From Terrilactibacillus sp. S3-3 (GTDB lineage Bacteria; Bacillota; Bacilli; Bacillales; Sporolactobacillaceae), in contig CP129291.1 of NCBI GenBank assembly GCA_030437565.1, positions 1,240,001 to 1,304,000 on the forward strand: 64,000 nt of DNA, in the 5' to 3' direction. The notes under the pieces were generated by a model. It had not been told where the DNA came from, searched no databases, and saw only the letters and a program-made list of their open reading frames with translations. The translations under genes and the position numbers were made by a program. Below, piece after piece: positions 1-8,900 of the stretch. Position 1 is the stretch's first letter. Every line of letters begins with the position of its first letter.

Positions 1-898
1 GGATGGCTCCGCCTGTCACAATAGAATGGTCATCTTTCACGCCGACTATGCCGAGATCAGTGCATTTTCCCGTCAGCCATTCCATCCCCTTTTCCCATCC
101 TAATATGATCATGCATTTGGCGTACACTTCAGCGGTTGGCAGATCGGGCGCCATCACGCTTGCTTGAATGAGATCTGAATCCGAGCTTTGGCTTGTGCGC
201 GGGTCGAGAATATGATGATGAGTCTTTCCAGTTTCGTCTTTCCAGCTTCGTTTTATCGTACTGCTTGTCGCAATGCCTGCTGACCTGTCGAGCTTGAATG
301 AGAATAACTTCTTTCCCCAGGATTCGGGAGCCGAAATGGTAATGTTCCAGTTTTCTTTCGGCTTTCCCCAGACAATAATATCCCCGCCTGCTGCAATCCC
401 GCCGCACTCGGCCTTTTTCCCCTGTAATTGATTGGCAGCCTGCTGGGCAATCCAGCCTTTTCCGATGCCGCCAAGATCAATCGAGGCGCCATGCATGATT
501 ATCGCTCTCATCCTCGAATTGATTTCCGGCGGCCGAGTATCCCCGTTTTGCCATCTGCCCATCTGTTTATTTTGCTCAGTTCTGCCGAAATGAATTTTTT
601 CAAAGCTTCGGTCGTAGCCGATGCTGCAAAGTTCGCGTCCAAGATACGGATTAAATAGACCTTCTGTTTCATGGTAGAAATGGTCGGCAGCAAAAATTGC
701 TTCATACAGTAAATCACTTGGCAAAAAAAAAAGTGTATTCTTAGTTCTATTCAGCTGAGATAATTCGCTTTCCCTTAAGAAACGGCTGAGCGTTTTCTCT
801 GCGTGGCGGAACCAGGCTTCGGTCTGCCGGCTGTGCCGCTCATTTAAATAGTACGTCTCAATACTCGTATTCATCGCTCGAAAACGATACAACGTCAT
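1..898 (-). CDS. apbE: FAD:protein FMN transferase (ApbE family), 3' end outside window
   Basis: The reading frame is open from the ATG at 898 to the window edge, about 299 codons, without a break. Family signatures are visible: an early FRAMNT segment, DLGGIGKGW, a GGDI stretch and the late GIATSS motif followed by HHILDPRT, which is the usual FAD- and metal-binding region. The family uses FAD to attach FMN covalently to a threonine of flavoproteins, normally on the outer face of the membrane. A GGGGAAA ribosome site precedes the start. The small membrane gene upstream ends 30 bases away, so the two probably form one transcript. No signal peptide or lipobox is obvious. Confidence 0.88.
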   Translation of the reverse strand, partial: MTLYRFRAMNTSIETYYLNERHSRQTEAWFRHAEKTLSRFLRESELSQLNRTKNTLFFLPSDLLYEAIFAADHFYHETEGLFNPYLGRELCSIGYDRSFEKIHFGRTEQNKQMGRWQNGDTRPPEINSRMRAIIMHGASIDLGGIGKGWIAQQAANQLQGKKAECGGIAAGGDIIVWGKPKENWNITISAPESWGKKLFSFKLDRSAGIATSSTIKRSWKDETGKTHHHILDPRTSQSSDSDLIQASVMAPDLPTAEVYAKCMIILGWEKGMEWLTGKCTDLGIVGVKDDHSIVTGGAI

Positions 899-928
899 TT
901 CCCCTTTCTATACATCTAATCCTTGTCC

Positions 929-1303
929 TCAAGAAGAATGGCCGTTCACTTGGCTATCCTGGCTGTTCTGATCAATGTTCCCACTGTTTTGGTCTCCACT
1001 TGGCGGGCCTTGAATAGTTGAATCACTGTTGTCGTCCGAATTCGTGTTGCCGTATGAATCACTGCTGTTATTCGAATTACCGCCGCTCTCGGAATTATTA
1101 CTGCTATTATCATCTGAAAAGTAGCTCTCGCTGCCGTTAGTCGCATGGTTTGAAGTTGAAGAATTTTTTTTGTTTTCATTAGCAGTATTCGTTGATGTAT
1201 TGGCGCCAGACTGATCATAATTTTCCAAAAGTCCAATAAAACCCGTAAAGATGGCTACGCTGGAGAGGCCGACCATCCATTTTATCCCTTTGTTTTTGGA
1301 CAT
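929..1303 (-). CDS. Small single-pass membrane protein with Ser/Asn/Asp-rich tail
   Basis: The 124-residue product has a basic start (MSKNKGIKW), one hydrophobic helix at about residues 10-27, and a long low-complexity tail of Ser, Asn, Asp and Gly expected to lie outside the membrane. An AGGAG site precedes the ATG. It lies directly upstream of apbE on the same strand, so it may anchor or present a flavin carrier or ApbE substrate; that is inference from position only. I recognise no family. The gene at 16256-16701 has a comparable layout of a helix followed by a Ser/Gly/Gln linker. Confidence 0.7.
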   Translation of the reverse strand: MSKNKGIKWMVGLSSVAIFTGFIGLLENYDQSGANTSTNTANENKKNSSTSNHATNGSESYFSDDNSSNNSESGGNSNNSSDSYGNTNSDDNSDSTIQGPPSGDQNSGNIDQNSQDSQVNGHSS

Positions 1304-1410
1304 CTATTTTTCACTCCTCTTATCACATTTTAACTGATACAATCATAATCGCGATTTATTAAAATAAGATTAACATGATTTATTGACGGGGTATCAGGTT
1401 TTCAATCGTT

Positions 1411-1458
1411 TTCACTTGATATATAGTGTGAACTTGGGTATATTAATTGATGTATCAA
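1411..1458 (+). promoter_or_regulatory. marR promoter with probable autoregulatory operators
   Basis: TTGATA (1416-1421) and TATATT (1439-1444) are 17 bases apart and form a good sigma-A promoter. The -35 box lies inside an imperfect inverted repeat (1411-1432, arms TTCAC and GTGTGAA), and a second inverted repeat, TTGATGTATCAA, sits at 1447-1458 just after the -10. Paired dyads over a promoter are typical of self-repressing MarR proteins; the binding is inferred. Confidence 0.6.
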
Positions 1459-1469
1459 TTAGTTTGGGG

Positions 1470-1892
1470 GTGGCAGCAATTAAGCGTTGTTCGGAGGCGG
1501 ATGAATTATTTTATCGGCTGCACTTGGTCAGCAAGGAAATGAACCGGGCTTTTGAGGCTATTGCCCATACCAGCCTGACTAAACTGGAAATCCTGTTTCA
1601 TATCGATTTACTTGGCGAAGTCGGTCAGATCGAGTTAATCAATCGCCTGAAGTTAGATGCTGCCGCGGTAACACGACATTTGAAACGTTTGGAAACTGAA
1701 GGGTTGATCAATAGAAAAAAGGAAAACAAAGATAAGCGATTATTTTTAGTCACCCTAACTGAACAAGGGCGGATAGAGCAGAAACGGCTGACTCAGATCA
1801 AGGAAGCGCTTCAGGAAGAATATTGTCGGACTTTACCAATGAGCAAGTTATTGCGGCTTCACAGTTCATTGAACATATTTCGCAAAGGATAA
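1470..1892 (+). CDS. MarR-family transcriptional regulator
   Basis: A 140-residue winged-helix protein in one intact frame. The region from LTKLEILFHI to the wing KKENKDKRLFLVTLTEQG has the MarR recognition-helix layout (DAAAVTRHLKRLETEGLI). The frame is open back to 1383, but the promoter lies at 1416-1444, so I place the start at GTG 1470, which gives the normal family length. The TAA stop is inside the first bases of a dispersed repeat. The nitroreductase gene downstream suggests control of a redox or quinone/electrophile response, as in other MarR-nitroreductase pairs; the ligand is unknown. Confidence 0.85.
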   Translation: MAAIKRCSEADELFYRLHLVSKEMNRAFEAIAHTSLTKLEILFHIDLLGEVGQIELINRLKLDAAAVTRHLKRLETEGLINRKKENKDKRLFLVTLTEQGRIEQKRLTQIKEALQEEYCRTLPMSKLLRLHSSLNIFRKG

Positions 1893-2075
1893 AGTGAAAC
1901 TTCAGTCAGCGGGAGTTTTTTTCTTCCATCCGTAGTTGCGGCCCACAGGATGTGGCGCCTTTAGTCTGTGTTCCTAAGACCGGGCTTTTACGGGCAGTTA
2001 TTTCCCACTTATGCTGCTTCGAATTCATTGAAGCCTTGAGGTGGAGTCTTTACTTGCCGTTAATGCGGGATAAAG
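1888..2075 (-). mobile_element. Dispersed palindromic repeat, full-length copy (PATE-like)
   Basis: This 188-base copy begins with GATAAAGTGAAACTTCA, sharing the marR stop codon, and ends with TTAATGCGGGATAAAG. It has the GGCCCACAGGATGTGGCGCC block and the long imperfect stem around GCTTCGAATTCATTGAAGC. Related copies lie at 11816-11926, 16961-17040, 35073-35125 and 52757-52919. Read on the minus strand it starts TTTAT-CCCGC with a CCCG/CGGG palindrome and ends GTTTCAC-TTTAT, an architecture like IS200/IS605-derived elements. It separates marR from the nitroreductase gene. Confidence 0.7.
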
Positions 2076-2100
2076 CTAAAAAAAAAAGGAGTTTTTACAA

Positions 2101-2765
2101 ATGAAAACAAAGCAATCAGCAGACTTTTTCACGATCATTAATAATCGGCATTCCGTTAAGCTCTACGATCCATCAGCAAAAATTCCTCGTCATGAAATGA
2201 TCGAAATACTAACTGAAGCGACTAAGGCCCCTTCATCTGTTAATTTGCAGCCCTGGCGTTTTGTGGTTGTCGATGAAAATAAACAACGATTAAGATCGCT
2301 TGTCCGTTTCAATCAAAGACACTTGAAACATCTTCTGCCATGATTCTGATATTAGGCGATTTGAAACATTTGGACTACGCCGAGGAGATTTTTTCAGCTG
2401 CTGTCGAACAAGGCATCATGCCTCAGAAAGTGAAGGACAGCTATATGAAACTGCTGCCGGACAAATTTTCGAAGATGACAAAGCAGCAAATTAGAGAAAA
2501 CACGTTAATCGATGGGGGATTAGTGGCGATGCAATTAATGCTTGTAGCTAAAGCTCACGGCTATGATACCAACCCGATCGGCGGATTCGAACGTAAAGAA
2601 GTAATGGAGGCATTAGGAGTAGATGTTGAACGATATGTGCCGATTATGCTGATCTCTATTGGCAAAGCGGCAAAACCGGCTCATTCCAGCGTGCGCCTGC
2701 CCATCGAACGTGTTATGTCATGGAATCAGGCGAATCAAGTCGTTGGGCAGCCCGCTCAAAAATAA
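2101..2765 (+). CDS. Nitroreductase family protein (frame break)
   Basis: The start carries RHSVKLYDP and the phosphate/FMN-contacting segment TKAPSSVNLQPWRF. After a break near 2320 the protein resumes as LETSSAMILILGD and runs to a normal C-terminus containing GGLVAMQLMLVAKAHGYDTNPIGGF, typical of flavin-dependent NAD(P)H oxidoreductases of about 220 residues. Restoring one A in the run at 2318-2321 rejoins the frames, so this looks like a sequencing indel. A strong AAGGAG site lies 10 bases before the ATG. It probably reduces nitro- or quinone-type electrophiles, under control of the upstream MarR protein. Confidence 0.85.
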
Positions 2766-3046
2766 AATGGCTAAGGAGAGCTGTACGGTACTAAAAAATA
2801 TTTTAGTTTATTAATGTCTCTTGTAAAAAAGAAAAGTTTTAGTTACTTGGGCTGTACCTTCATTATAACATGTCAAAAGATCAGATGTCTCTTTTAGACT
2901 ACGGCTGATAGGTGACAGCGAAGGAGAGCATGCATATTTTTTCGCTAGTAACAAATTGATGACGATCGAGTAATGGCGTTTCTTGCGCGGAACCCGCGGC
3001 TGTCAAAGACGCCCTCCGAGGTAAACGGTAGAAGGAAATTGCGAAG

Positions 3047-3193
3047 TCATTTAGTTTTTTTTTCCTTTTTTTTTTTTTTCTTCGTTTTGTCTAGCTTAAC
3101 AACAATAAAAGTTGTAACAACTGTCATCAGCATCATTCCAACAATGAAATAGTATGTATTGATAATATGTAAATATATCCAATCAAAGTTCAT
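3047..3193 (-). CDS. 48-residue membrane protein with poly-lysine tail
   Basis: ATG at 3193 follows an AGGTG site by 8 bases. The product starts MNFDWIYLHIINTYYF, has one hydrophobic helix (about residues 14-33), then KLDKTK and a run of lysines encoded by a 14-base A tract, ending at TGA 3047-3049. Small proteins with a single helix and basic tail are common in spore formers. I recognise no family. The A-tract length may be unreliable, so the exact C-terminus is uncertain. Confidence 0.45.
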   Translation of the reverse strand: MNFDWIYLHIINTYYFIVGMMLMTVVTTFIVVKLDKTKKKKKKEKKTK

Positions 3194-3326
3194 GATTATC
3201 ACCTAGCATTAGTTTAGCCATAACGTATGTTTAAAATACAAAAAAGCCGGAATCTCTCCAGGCACCGATTCATTTTAAACGGGAGACATCACAAACCGCT
3301 TTTTCTGTTTCCTTTTTTTTAGTAAA

Positions 3327-3437
3327 ATGAGCAGCAATCCGGAATGCCATAAGGATGACGCGACTAAAGCAAATGGCAGTGAAGATCCATCTATGAGAGC
3401 GGCAATGGGTGTCCACGGAGCCCATCAATTTAAATGA
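3327..3437 (+). CDS. Possible 36-residue ORF of unknown function
   Basis: ATG 3327 to TGA 3437 encodes a hydrophilic peptide beginning MSSNPECHKDD and ending GAHQFK, directly followed by a terminator hairpin at 3442-3480. There is no clear ribosome site because a T run precedes the start. It is reported because the stop-terminator spacing is gene-like; it may equally be chance. Confidence 0.25.
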   Translation: MSSNPECHKDDATKANGSEDPSMRAAMGVHGAHQFK

Positions 3438-3441
3438 TTAT

Positions 3442-3480
3442 AAAAGGGGCTGTTCAATAAGTGGAACAGCTCCTTTTATT
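3442..3480 (+). terminator. Rho-independent terminator
   Basis: GGGGCTGTTC and GGAACAGCTCC form a stem around AATAAGT, followed by TTTTATT. A preceding A run makes it potentially bidirectional. Confidence 0.7.
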
Positions 3481-3894
3481 GATTGAACATGATTCTCCTG
3501 CAACGGAAGCAGCTTCGCGGTGCTTTTTTGCATCTCAAATACATTAAAAAAACCTCATCCAATCGTTTCGCGGATTTGCGAACAATGGTTATGGTGAACG
3601 AAGAAAATAATTTATAGCGCCTTTTTCTTTATTACGGGAATCAATAAAGACAAGCGAAGGAAGAACAGTGCATTAGATTGTTTTCATGAACGATTAATCC
3701 CCTTTTATTGGCTGAAATCGGAGGTACAATAACAGTGCATCTATCATGCACTTATTGCCCTTAGGTGTTTGATAATTGGCAGCTTGTTTACTTTGGACGG
3801 TTTCAGGCTGCCTTTTTTTCAATTGATTTGCTGATCAGGTTTATTTGATCATATTTTGAATTTTTCCGGTATAAGAAAGGGGACGGGATGTTTC
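3481..3894. other. Intergenic region without a supported gene
   Basis: No convincing coding frame is seen. The stretch holds a terminator hairpin at 3778-3819 and the AAGAAAGGGGA ribosome site of the following gene at its right end. Confidence 0.5.
3778..3819 (+). terminator. Terminator hairpin
   Basis: GGCAGC (3778-3783) pairs with GCTGCC (3807-3812), followed by seven T. The loop is long, so the call is moderate. Confidence 0.5.
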
Positions 3895-4431
3895 ATGAAT
3901 CCGTTTGATGTCGCCGTTTATCATGCTATTAACAATTTGTCCGGGCATATTCATTGGCTGGATATTCTCATTTCTTTTATTGCCCAATATGCAATAGAGA
4001 TTTATGGACTGTTTTTTATTGTTTTCTGGTTTAGTTTGCCCCGTTCAAAGCCGGAGGCGCGCCATGCCTTGGTTCTCGCCTTTTTTTCGGGTGTTCTTGC
4101 GCTCATTATAAATGTGATTATTTCTCATATATGGGTGCGGCCAAGACCGTTTGTATCGCTGCCAAAAGGAGATTTCCACCAGCTCATTCCACACGCGGCC
4201 GACGCTTCTTTTCCAAGCGATCATGGCTCGGGAAGTGCAGCGATGGCCAGCGCAACGTGGGGAAAGCATAAGTGGATAAGCCGTATCTTTACAAGCTTTG
4301 CTGTTATTGTTTTATTTTCGAGGATATACACCGGTGTTCATTGGCCGACCGATATTCTTGGCAGTATTGCCGTGGGGCTGTTTTCGAGCTGGCTGATTCG
4401 AAAATACTCTCGTTTTTTTTCTATCCGGTAA
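3895..4431 (+). CDS. bcrC: Undecaprenyl-diphosphatase, BcrC/PAP2 type
   Basis: The 178-residue product starts MNPFDVAVYHAIN, after an AAGAAAGGGGA site. It has several hydrophobic helices and the three PAP2 phosphatase signatures: RPRPFV preceded by basic residues, PSDHGSG (catalytic His), and SRIYTGVHWPTD (second His). The LIPHAADASFPSDH string matches BcrC proteins. It would dephosphorylate undecaprenyl pyrophosphate at the outer membrane face to recycle the cell-wall lipid carrier and gives bacitracin tolerance in relatives. The frame is intact. A frame open to 3856 exists, but the ribosome site favours 3895. Confidence 0.85.
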   Translation: MNPFDVAVYHAINNLSGHIHWLDILISFIAQYAIEIYGLFFIVFWFSLPRSKPEARHALVLAFFSGVLALIINVIISHIWVRPRPFVSLPKGDFHQLIPHAADASFPSDHGSGSAAMASATWGKHKWISRIFTSFAVIVLFSRIYTGVHWPTDILGSIAVGLFSSWLIRKYSRFFSIR

Positions 4432-4578
4432 CAAGGACAATCCTTAAACTGTTTCATCTTCAACCTTCCAGTTCTAAAGGGGCTGATTCATCTTTAACCC
4501 TTTCATCAAGGGCGGATAAAAGGTCAAAAATCTGAGCTTTAAGAATCAAAATCCGCTCTAGCAAAAACGAAACATTAA

Positions 4579-4613
4579 AAAAGGAACTGTCCATTTGAAC
4601 AGTTCCCTTTTTT
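4579..4613 (+). terminator. Terminator downstream of bcrC, intron target
   Basis: GGAACTGT and ACAGTTCC pair around CCATTTGA, followed by six T. The group II intron begins two bases after the T tract, which is the known insertion preference of class C introns. Confidence 0.85.
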
Positions 4614-4614
4614 G

Positions 4615-5282
4615 GTGCGCCCGGCATGGGTGACAGCTAGGCGGTGAAAGTCCGCTGCAGGCCTTGGCAGTAGGAACTGTTAGCCAATGACGAGCTGTCC
4701 GCCGTGAGGCGGAATCTGAAGGAAGTCGGAGGCAAACTTCTGGACCGATGAACAAGAATCGCATAGTAAGGCTGGTCAGGGGCGGATAAACCTGCCAAAC
4801 AAGGTGAAGTCCGAACTGCCCGAACCCCAATCAGTATATGCGGCGGTCAGATGGAAGAAAAGTTGTCATTCTTACCCGGGGAGGTCTCGTCAGGGCGTCC
4901 GACAAGAAGGATAAATTTCCTACAGACGCAATCTGAGCACAGGTCCTAAAAGACAAGGCCTGGATGAATGGCGAGAAGTCAGCAGAGGTCATAGTAGTTT
5001 CAACCACAGTTGAAGTGAAGGACCGAACTATAATTAAATCTGAAGAAATCGGGAGGTGGAGTCGTTGCGGAGAAAGCAGAATATATCAAAAGATGACTGC
5101 CTGCAAGAGGATAGGCTGGAAGTCGAAAGGAATGCAGGAGTGCTGAGTAACGAAAACACTGAACGATGGATGCAGAATCGTGCATGCCATGCACGCAAAT
5201 TATGGAACCGCCGTATACGGAACCGTAAGTACGGTGGTGTGAGAGGTCGGCTAATCAATTAATGATTAGCCTCCTACTCGAT
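4615..5282 (+). mobile_element. Group IIC intron with deleted reverse-transcriptase ORF
   Basis: The 5' end GTGCGCCCGGCATGGGTG, internal strings such as AATCTGAAGGAAG and TTACCCGGGGAGGTCT, GAAGTCAGCAG, and the 3' domain V block (AACCGCCGTATACGG paired with GTACGGTGGT, CGC triad) match class C introns like that of Oceanobacillus iheyensis. Domain VI and the end CTACTCGAT close it at about 5282. A complete element carries a reverse transcriptase of roughly 420 residues in domain IV. Here only a start-like fragment (QNISKDDCLQEDRLEVER) remains before domain V, so the element is about 670 bases and cannot move by itself. It could still splice if maturase is supplied in trans. Confidence 0.88.
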
Positions 5283-5289
5283 ATTCCTA

Positions 5290-6193
5290 TTAAGCTTTTA
5301 AGAAATCCGGATCTTGGTAAAGGGGGTTGGGATATTTGTAAAAGCCTTCGCCGGAGCCTTGGCCTGTCTTACCTTTATCCAGGAATTCCGTTTTTAATTT
5401 ATCAGCGAGTTGTTGATGCAGGTTGTTAGGTGTCGGGTCTGCTTTGGCCTGTGCCAGAACAATATTGTAAGCCGTCTGAATGCCGACGACGTCTAAAATG
5501 GCGAATGGTCCATGCGGGGCGCCTGTTGCCAGCATCCATGTTTTATCAATGGTCTCAGGATCGGCAATACCTTTTACCCAAAGCGACTGGGCGGAAAATA
5601 ACAGCGGAACTAAAAGCGAGTTTAGAATATAACCTGGCTGTTCCTTTTTTATGTATAGCGGAATCATACCGATTGATTTGGCAAAATTCGATGACTTGTT
5701 GGATGACGTCTTCATCTGTACCTGTATGTCCCATGACTTCAGCAGTATTATTTTGCCAAACCAGGTTCGCAAAGTGAAGGGCTAAGAATTTTTCCGGGCG
5801 GCCTGTATACTCGGCAAATTGACTCGGTACCATAGTCGATGAGTTTGAGGCAAAAATGGTTTTCTCAGGCGCGACTTTTGCCAGCTCTTTATAAAAGTTT
5901 ATTTTAATATCGACTAATTCAGGAACTGCTTCAATGATCAAATCAGCATCCTTAACAGCTTCTTCCAGGCTGGAACTAAATGTGAAACGGGCTAGGGTTT
6001 CCTCAGCTTTTTTCGGATCTTTAAAGAAGCCGGCATAAACACCTTTTAAATCTGCAAGCCGTTCTTTCGCTTTTGCGATCGCTTTGTCATTGATATCATA
6101 GACACTTACGTTGTAACCGTGAAAAGCGGTTTGGAAAGCGATTTGACTCCCTAATACACCGCTGCCGGCGACCGTAATATTTTTGAAATTCAC
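5290..6193 (-). CDS. 3-hydroxyacyl-CoA dehydrogenase (frame break)
   Basis: GTG 6193 follows AAAGGAG at good spacing. The protein opens with the NAD-binding fold GSGVLGSQIAFQTAFHGYNV, then EAVPE and SNSSTM typical of the enzyme; the second half holds PGYILNSLLVPLL and GPFAILDVVG of the C-terminal dimer domain, ending GEGFYKYPNP. An extra T near 5684 separates the halves; EFAKSIGMIP joins them. About 300 residues in all, as expected for 3-hydroxybutyryl-CoA dehydrogenase-like enzymes acting in fatty-acid or butanoate metabolism. No partner thiolase or crotonase gene is next to it. Its 3' end faces the intron. Confidence 0.88.
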
Positions 6194-6470
6194 TTCATTC
6201 GTCTCCTTTAAATACAGTTTTTTGATATCATAATATTGCATTTAATGAAGCACAAAGTCAAATGAGTAAGCGTTTACCAATCATCAAAATGGAAAATAAA
6301 TATAATTAAGATACAAATACCTTCAAAGCGGCTGAACATAAAAATTCATCTGGATTAGAGCTGACAAACAAACTTGCGGTTTTTGCTTCTATGAAATACC
6401 TGTGGTGTCTAATGCAAATGATCTATTTAGTAGTATGATAAATGGGGAGCATGGTAGAATAAAGATCACG

Positions 6471-6500
6471 AAAGGGCACCCCGGCGTAGGTGCCCTCTAA
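6471..6500 (-). terminator. Hairpin downstream of first YjcZ gene
   Basis: GGGCACC and GGTGCCC pair around CCGGCGTA. On the minus strand it follows the microprotein gene at 6553-6666. The T tail is short. Confidence 0.5.
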
Positions 6501-6552
6501 AGGAGTAACATGGGAATTTCCATGCCGATGTGGCGGCGCTGCGGATTAAAAA

Positions 6553-6666
6553 TTAACTCCAGATGGTTGCACCAATAATAATAAGCAGAATAAACAGAAC
6601 AACCAGCAAAGCGAAGCTGTTGCCCAAGCCTCCGCCATAGCAGCAGCCACAAGAATAGCCCCCCAT
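6553..6666 (-). CDS. YjcZ-family sporulation microprotein
   Basis: A 37-residue protein: a short Gly/Cys/Tyr-rich start (MGGYSCGCCYGGG) then one hydrophobic helix SFALLVVLFILLIIIG, ending IWS. This is the pattern of YjcZ/SscA-type small spore proteins found in coat or forespore membranes. GAGGAGGTG precedes the ATG by 5 bases. Two paralogs lie at 6869-6982 and 9416-9541. CATATGATA about 50 bases upstream of the start resembles a sigma-K -10 element. Confidence 0.85.
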   Translation of the reverse strand: MGGYSCGCCYGGGLGNSFALLVVLFILLIIIGATIWS

Positions 6667-6787
6667 ACAGACACCTCCTCATCGTTTGATAAAATATCAT
6701 ATGTAGACATGCAAGCACTTGAAATGGACAAATTGTATCAGTAAAATGTTGATTTTCAATCGATATCCGCCTAAGCCTTATGAATAA

Positions 6788-6818
6788 TAAAAAAAGTCAC
6801 CCGGTGCAGAGGTGACTC
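6788..6818 (-). terminator. Terminator of second YjcZ gene
   Basis: AGTCACC and GGTGACT pair; on the minus strand the hairpin is followed by TTTTTTTATT. Confidence 0.75.
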
Positions 6819-6868
6819 CTAATGAGTGGTGGTAACCATACTGAGGAGCTGCGGCGGCTTAGCGGAAA

Positions 6869-6982
6869 TTAATAACAGAAAGCGGCACCTACAATAATCA
6901 GCAGAATAAACAGGACGACTAAAAGAGCAAAGCCACTGCCAGCACCATAACCGCCGCCGCATCCGCAAACTGGAGCACCCAT
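6869..6982 (-). CDS. YjcZ-family sporulation microprotein
   Basis: A 37-residue paralog of the neighbouring gene: MGAPVCGCGGGYGAGSGF followed by the helix ALLVVLFILLIIVGAAF and ending CY. It has the same GAGGAGGTG ribosome site. The sequence upstream (CATATACTGC) resembles that of the third copy, suggesting shared mother-cell control. Confidence 0.85.
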   Translation of the reverse strand: MGAPVCGCGGGYGAGSGFALLVVLFILLIIVGAAFCY

Positions 6983-7315
6983 AACGAACACCTCCTCATC
7001 ACGTGATAATGCAGTATATGAGAAGAAGGGCAAAAGTGCATGGGCGTTTAAAAGAATAAAAATATATCCAAGCGGGAGGCAGAAGGTACTAGTGGGGGGC
7101 AAAAATTATTCAATATGGAATGAGTATTTTTTTGCGGACAATAAAAAGACAGGATAAATAGCTTAAAGAAATGAGCGAAGAGTTAAACCGATTCGAGAAA
7201 TTATTGATAAAGTTTTTTTAATATTCAGTCAATCAGCCAATGTGCTGACGGGATTGACCCCTGAACTCGATTTCTAAGCAATAATCGTGAGACCATGCCG
7301 GTGCAAAAAATTTTT

Positions 7316-8900
7316 TTATTTCGGATTTTTCTTTTTGGGAGTGTTGTCTTTCGCAAAGATCATCACCGGCCGCTGAGTTTTTTGTTCTGAAGGCGGCCTG
7401 AAAATGGCCGCAAAAATATTCTTCTTGTCAAGATTGGCAAGCATCTCTATATTTGGGAAACCAAAGATTCTAACATTTGACACGTAAACGATGATAAAGA
7501 AAAATGATAAGATATCCCCAAATAAGCCAAACAAGGAGGAAAATATAATGGTGACGATCCGCAGCAGACTGACGGCGCCGACAAGCGACTGATTCACAAA
7601 TGTATAGGTTGAAATCGTCAAAATGGCAATGATAACGAGCATAGCCGAGCTTGTCAGCCGGGCCTCAATGGCCGCTTGGCCGATGATCAGGGCGCCGACA
7701 GTGCTCAATGTGGAACTGATCGCTTCCGGCATCCTCAGCCCTGCTTCTCTGAACAGCTCAAACAGCAACAGAATAACGAGAGCTTCGAGTCCTGTCGGCA
7801 GCGGCAGCCGCGACGCGACGCGACTCGACAACAGGCGCCAGCAGTGCCATTGGCAGCTGATTTTGGTGATAGGTCGTGATCGCCACCCAAAAAGCCGGCA
7901 GATAAATGGCGAGAAAAACGCCGATGACTCTCATAAATCGCTCAAAAGAGCTGTAAATAGACGAGGATTCGCTATCTTCCGCAGACTTTAGCAAAAAAAA
8001 AACACATTGGTCGGGGTAATATTACCGTAAGCGATGCCGTCAATTAGGATGAGACAGCGTCCGTTTACTAAAGACTTGACCGCAAAATCCGGATGTCCGG
8101 TGTAAGAATGTTTGGGAATTAAAAGTGGATTTTTTTCGAGCAGTTCCATCAATTGATTGCCGCTGATAATGGCATCGACATTGATGTTTTCCAGACAATG
8201 TCTGACCTGATCGACAATGTGTTTGCTGGCGATGTCGTCAATAAAAAGCAGGGCAGCAGATGTTCTTGAACGTTTACCCAGATTGAATCTTTCAACCTTT
8301 AATGAGGCTGTTCAGGCGTTTTCGGACCAGGGCAATATTGATCGCCAGATCTTCAATAAAATTGTCCTTGGGTCCGTTCACTGTTATTTCTGTTTTCGTC
8401 CCCTCCAGCTTTCGCTGAGGGCGTTTGGCGATGTCCGCAGAGAAGAGAAGACGGCTTGTTTTAAAAAATAGAAGGAGTTTTCCTGAAAAAAGATCTTCGA
8501 TAATCCGTCCTTTGTCCGTCACTTCAGCAAGATCAGGCAAATGGAGCGATTGTAAAACCATAGCTTTTGACATTGCATTGCCTTCAGTTTGTTGAAAGAG
8601 ACGCTCTAATTTCAAATAAACGGACTGATTCAGCAGTTCCTTGTCAATCAGGCCTTCACAGCTGATAAATAAGACACCGTTTTTCGGCTGCCGGCCAAAT
8701 GCCATTGTTTGAAAGTGAACATCTGCACAGTTGGCGAACAATTGATGCAAACCGTCTTCAGTTGCCGATGGATGAGGATTTGATTGTTGTTCATTTTTAT
8801 TTTCAATCTCTGCCGGACGGAGGGAGTCGAGCAAATTTTTTTTTATATTTAGCGGTTTTTTTAGTTTTTGTCTTTTTGAAGCAGGTTTCCCTTTATCCAT
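7316..8900 (-). CDS. GerA-family spore germination protein, A-subunit type (frame breaks)
   Basis: The gene starts MDKGKPASKRQKLKK and carries the long hydrophilic N-terminal domain (FANCADVHF, LISCEGLIDKELL-like, DNFIEDLAINIALVRKRL), then the membrane part with LPAFWVAITTYHQNQLP, PLPTGLEALVILLLFELFREAG, VGALIIGQAAIEA and RIVTIIFSSLFGLFGDILSFFF, ending in a basic tail. These are hallmarks of GerAA/SpoVAF-type germinant-receptor subunits of the spore inner membrane. Breaks near 8295, 7995 and 7805 split it into frames, all at repeats or homopolymers. No B- or C-subunit gene is adjacent, so it is an orphan A subunit. Confidence 0.88.

Noticed and set aside
4964..5262. Short ORFs on both strands within the intron
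   Set aside because: They lie within the ribozyme domains and the RT remnant; none has independent coding features beyond the truncated RT start.
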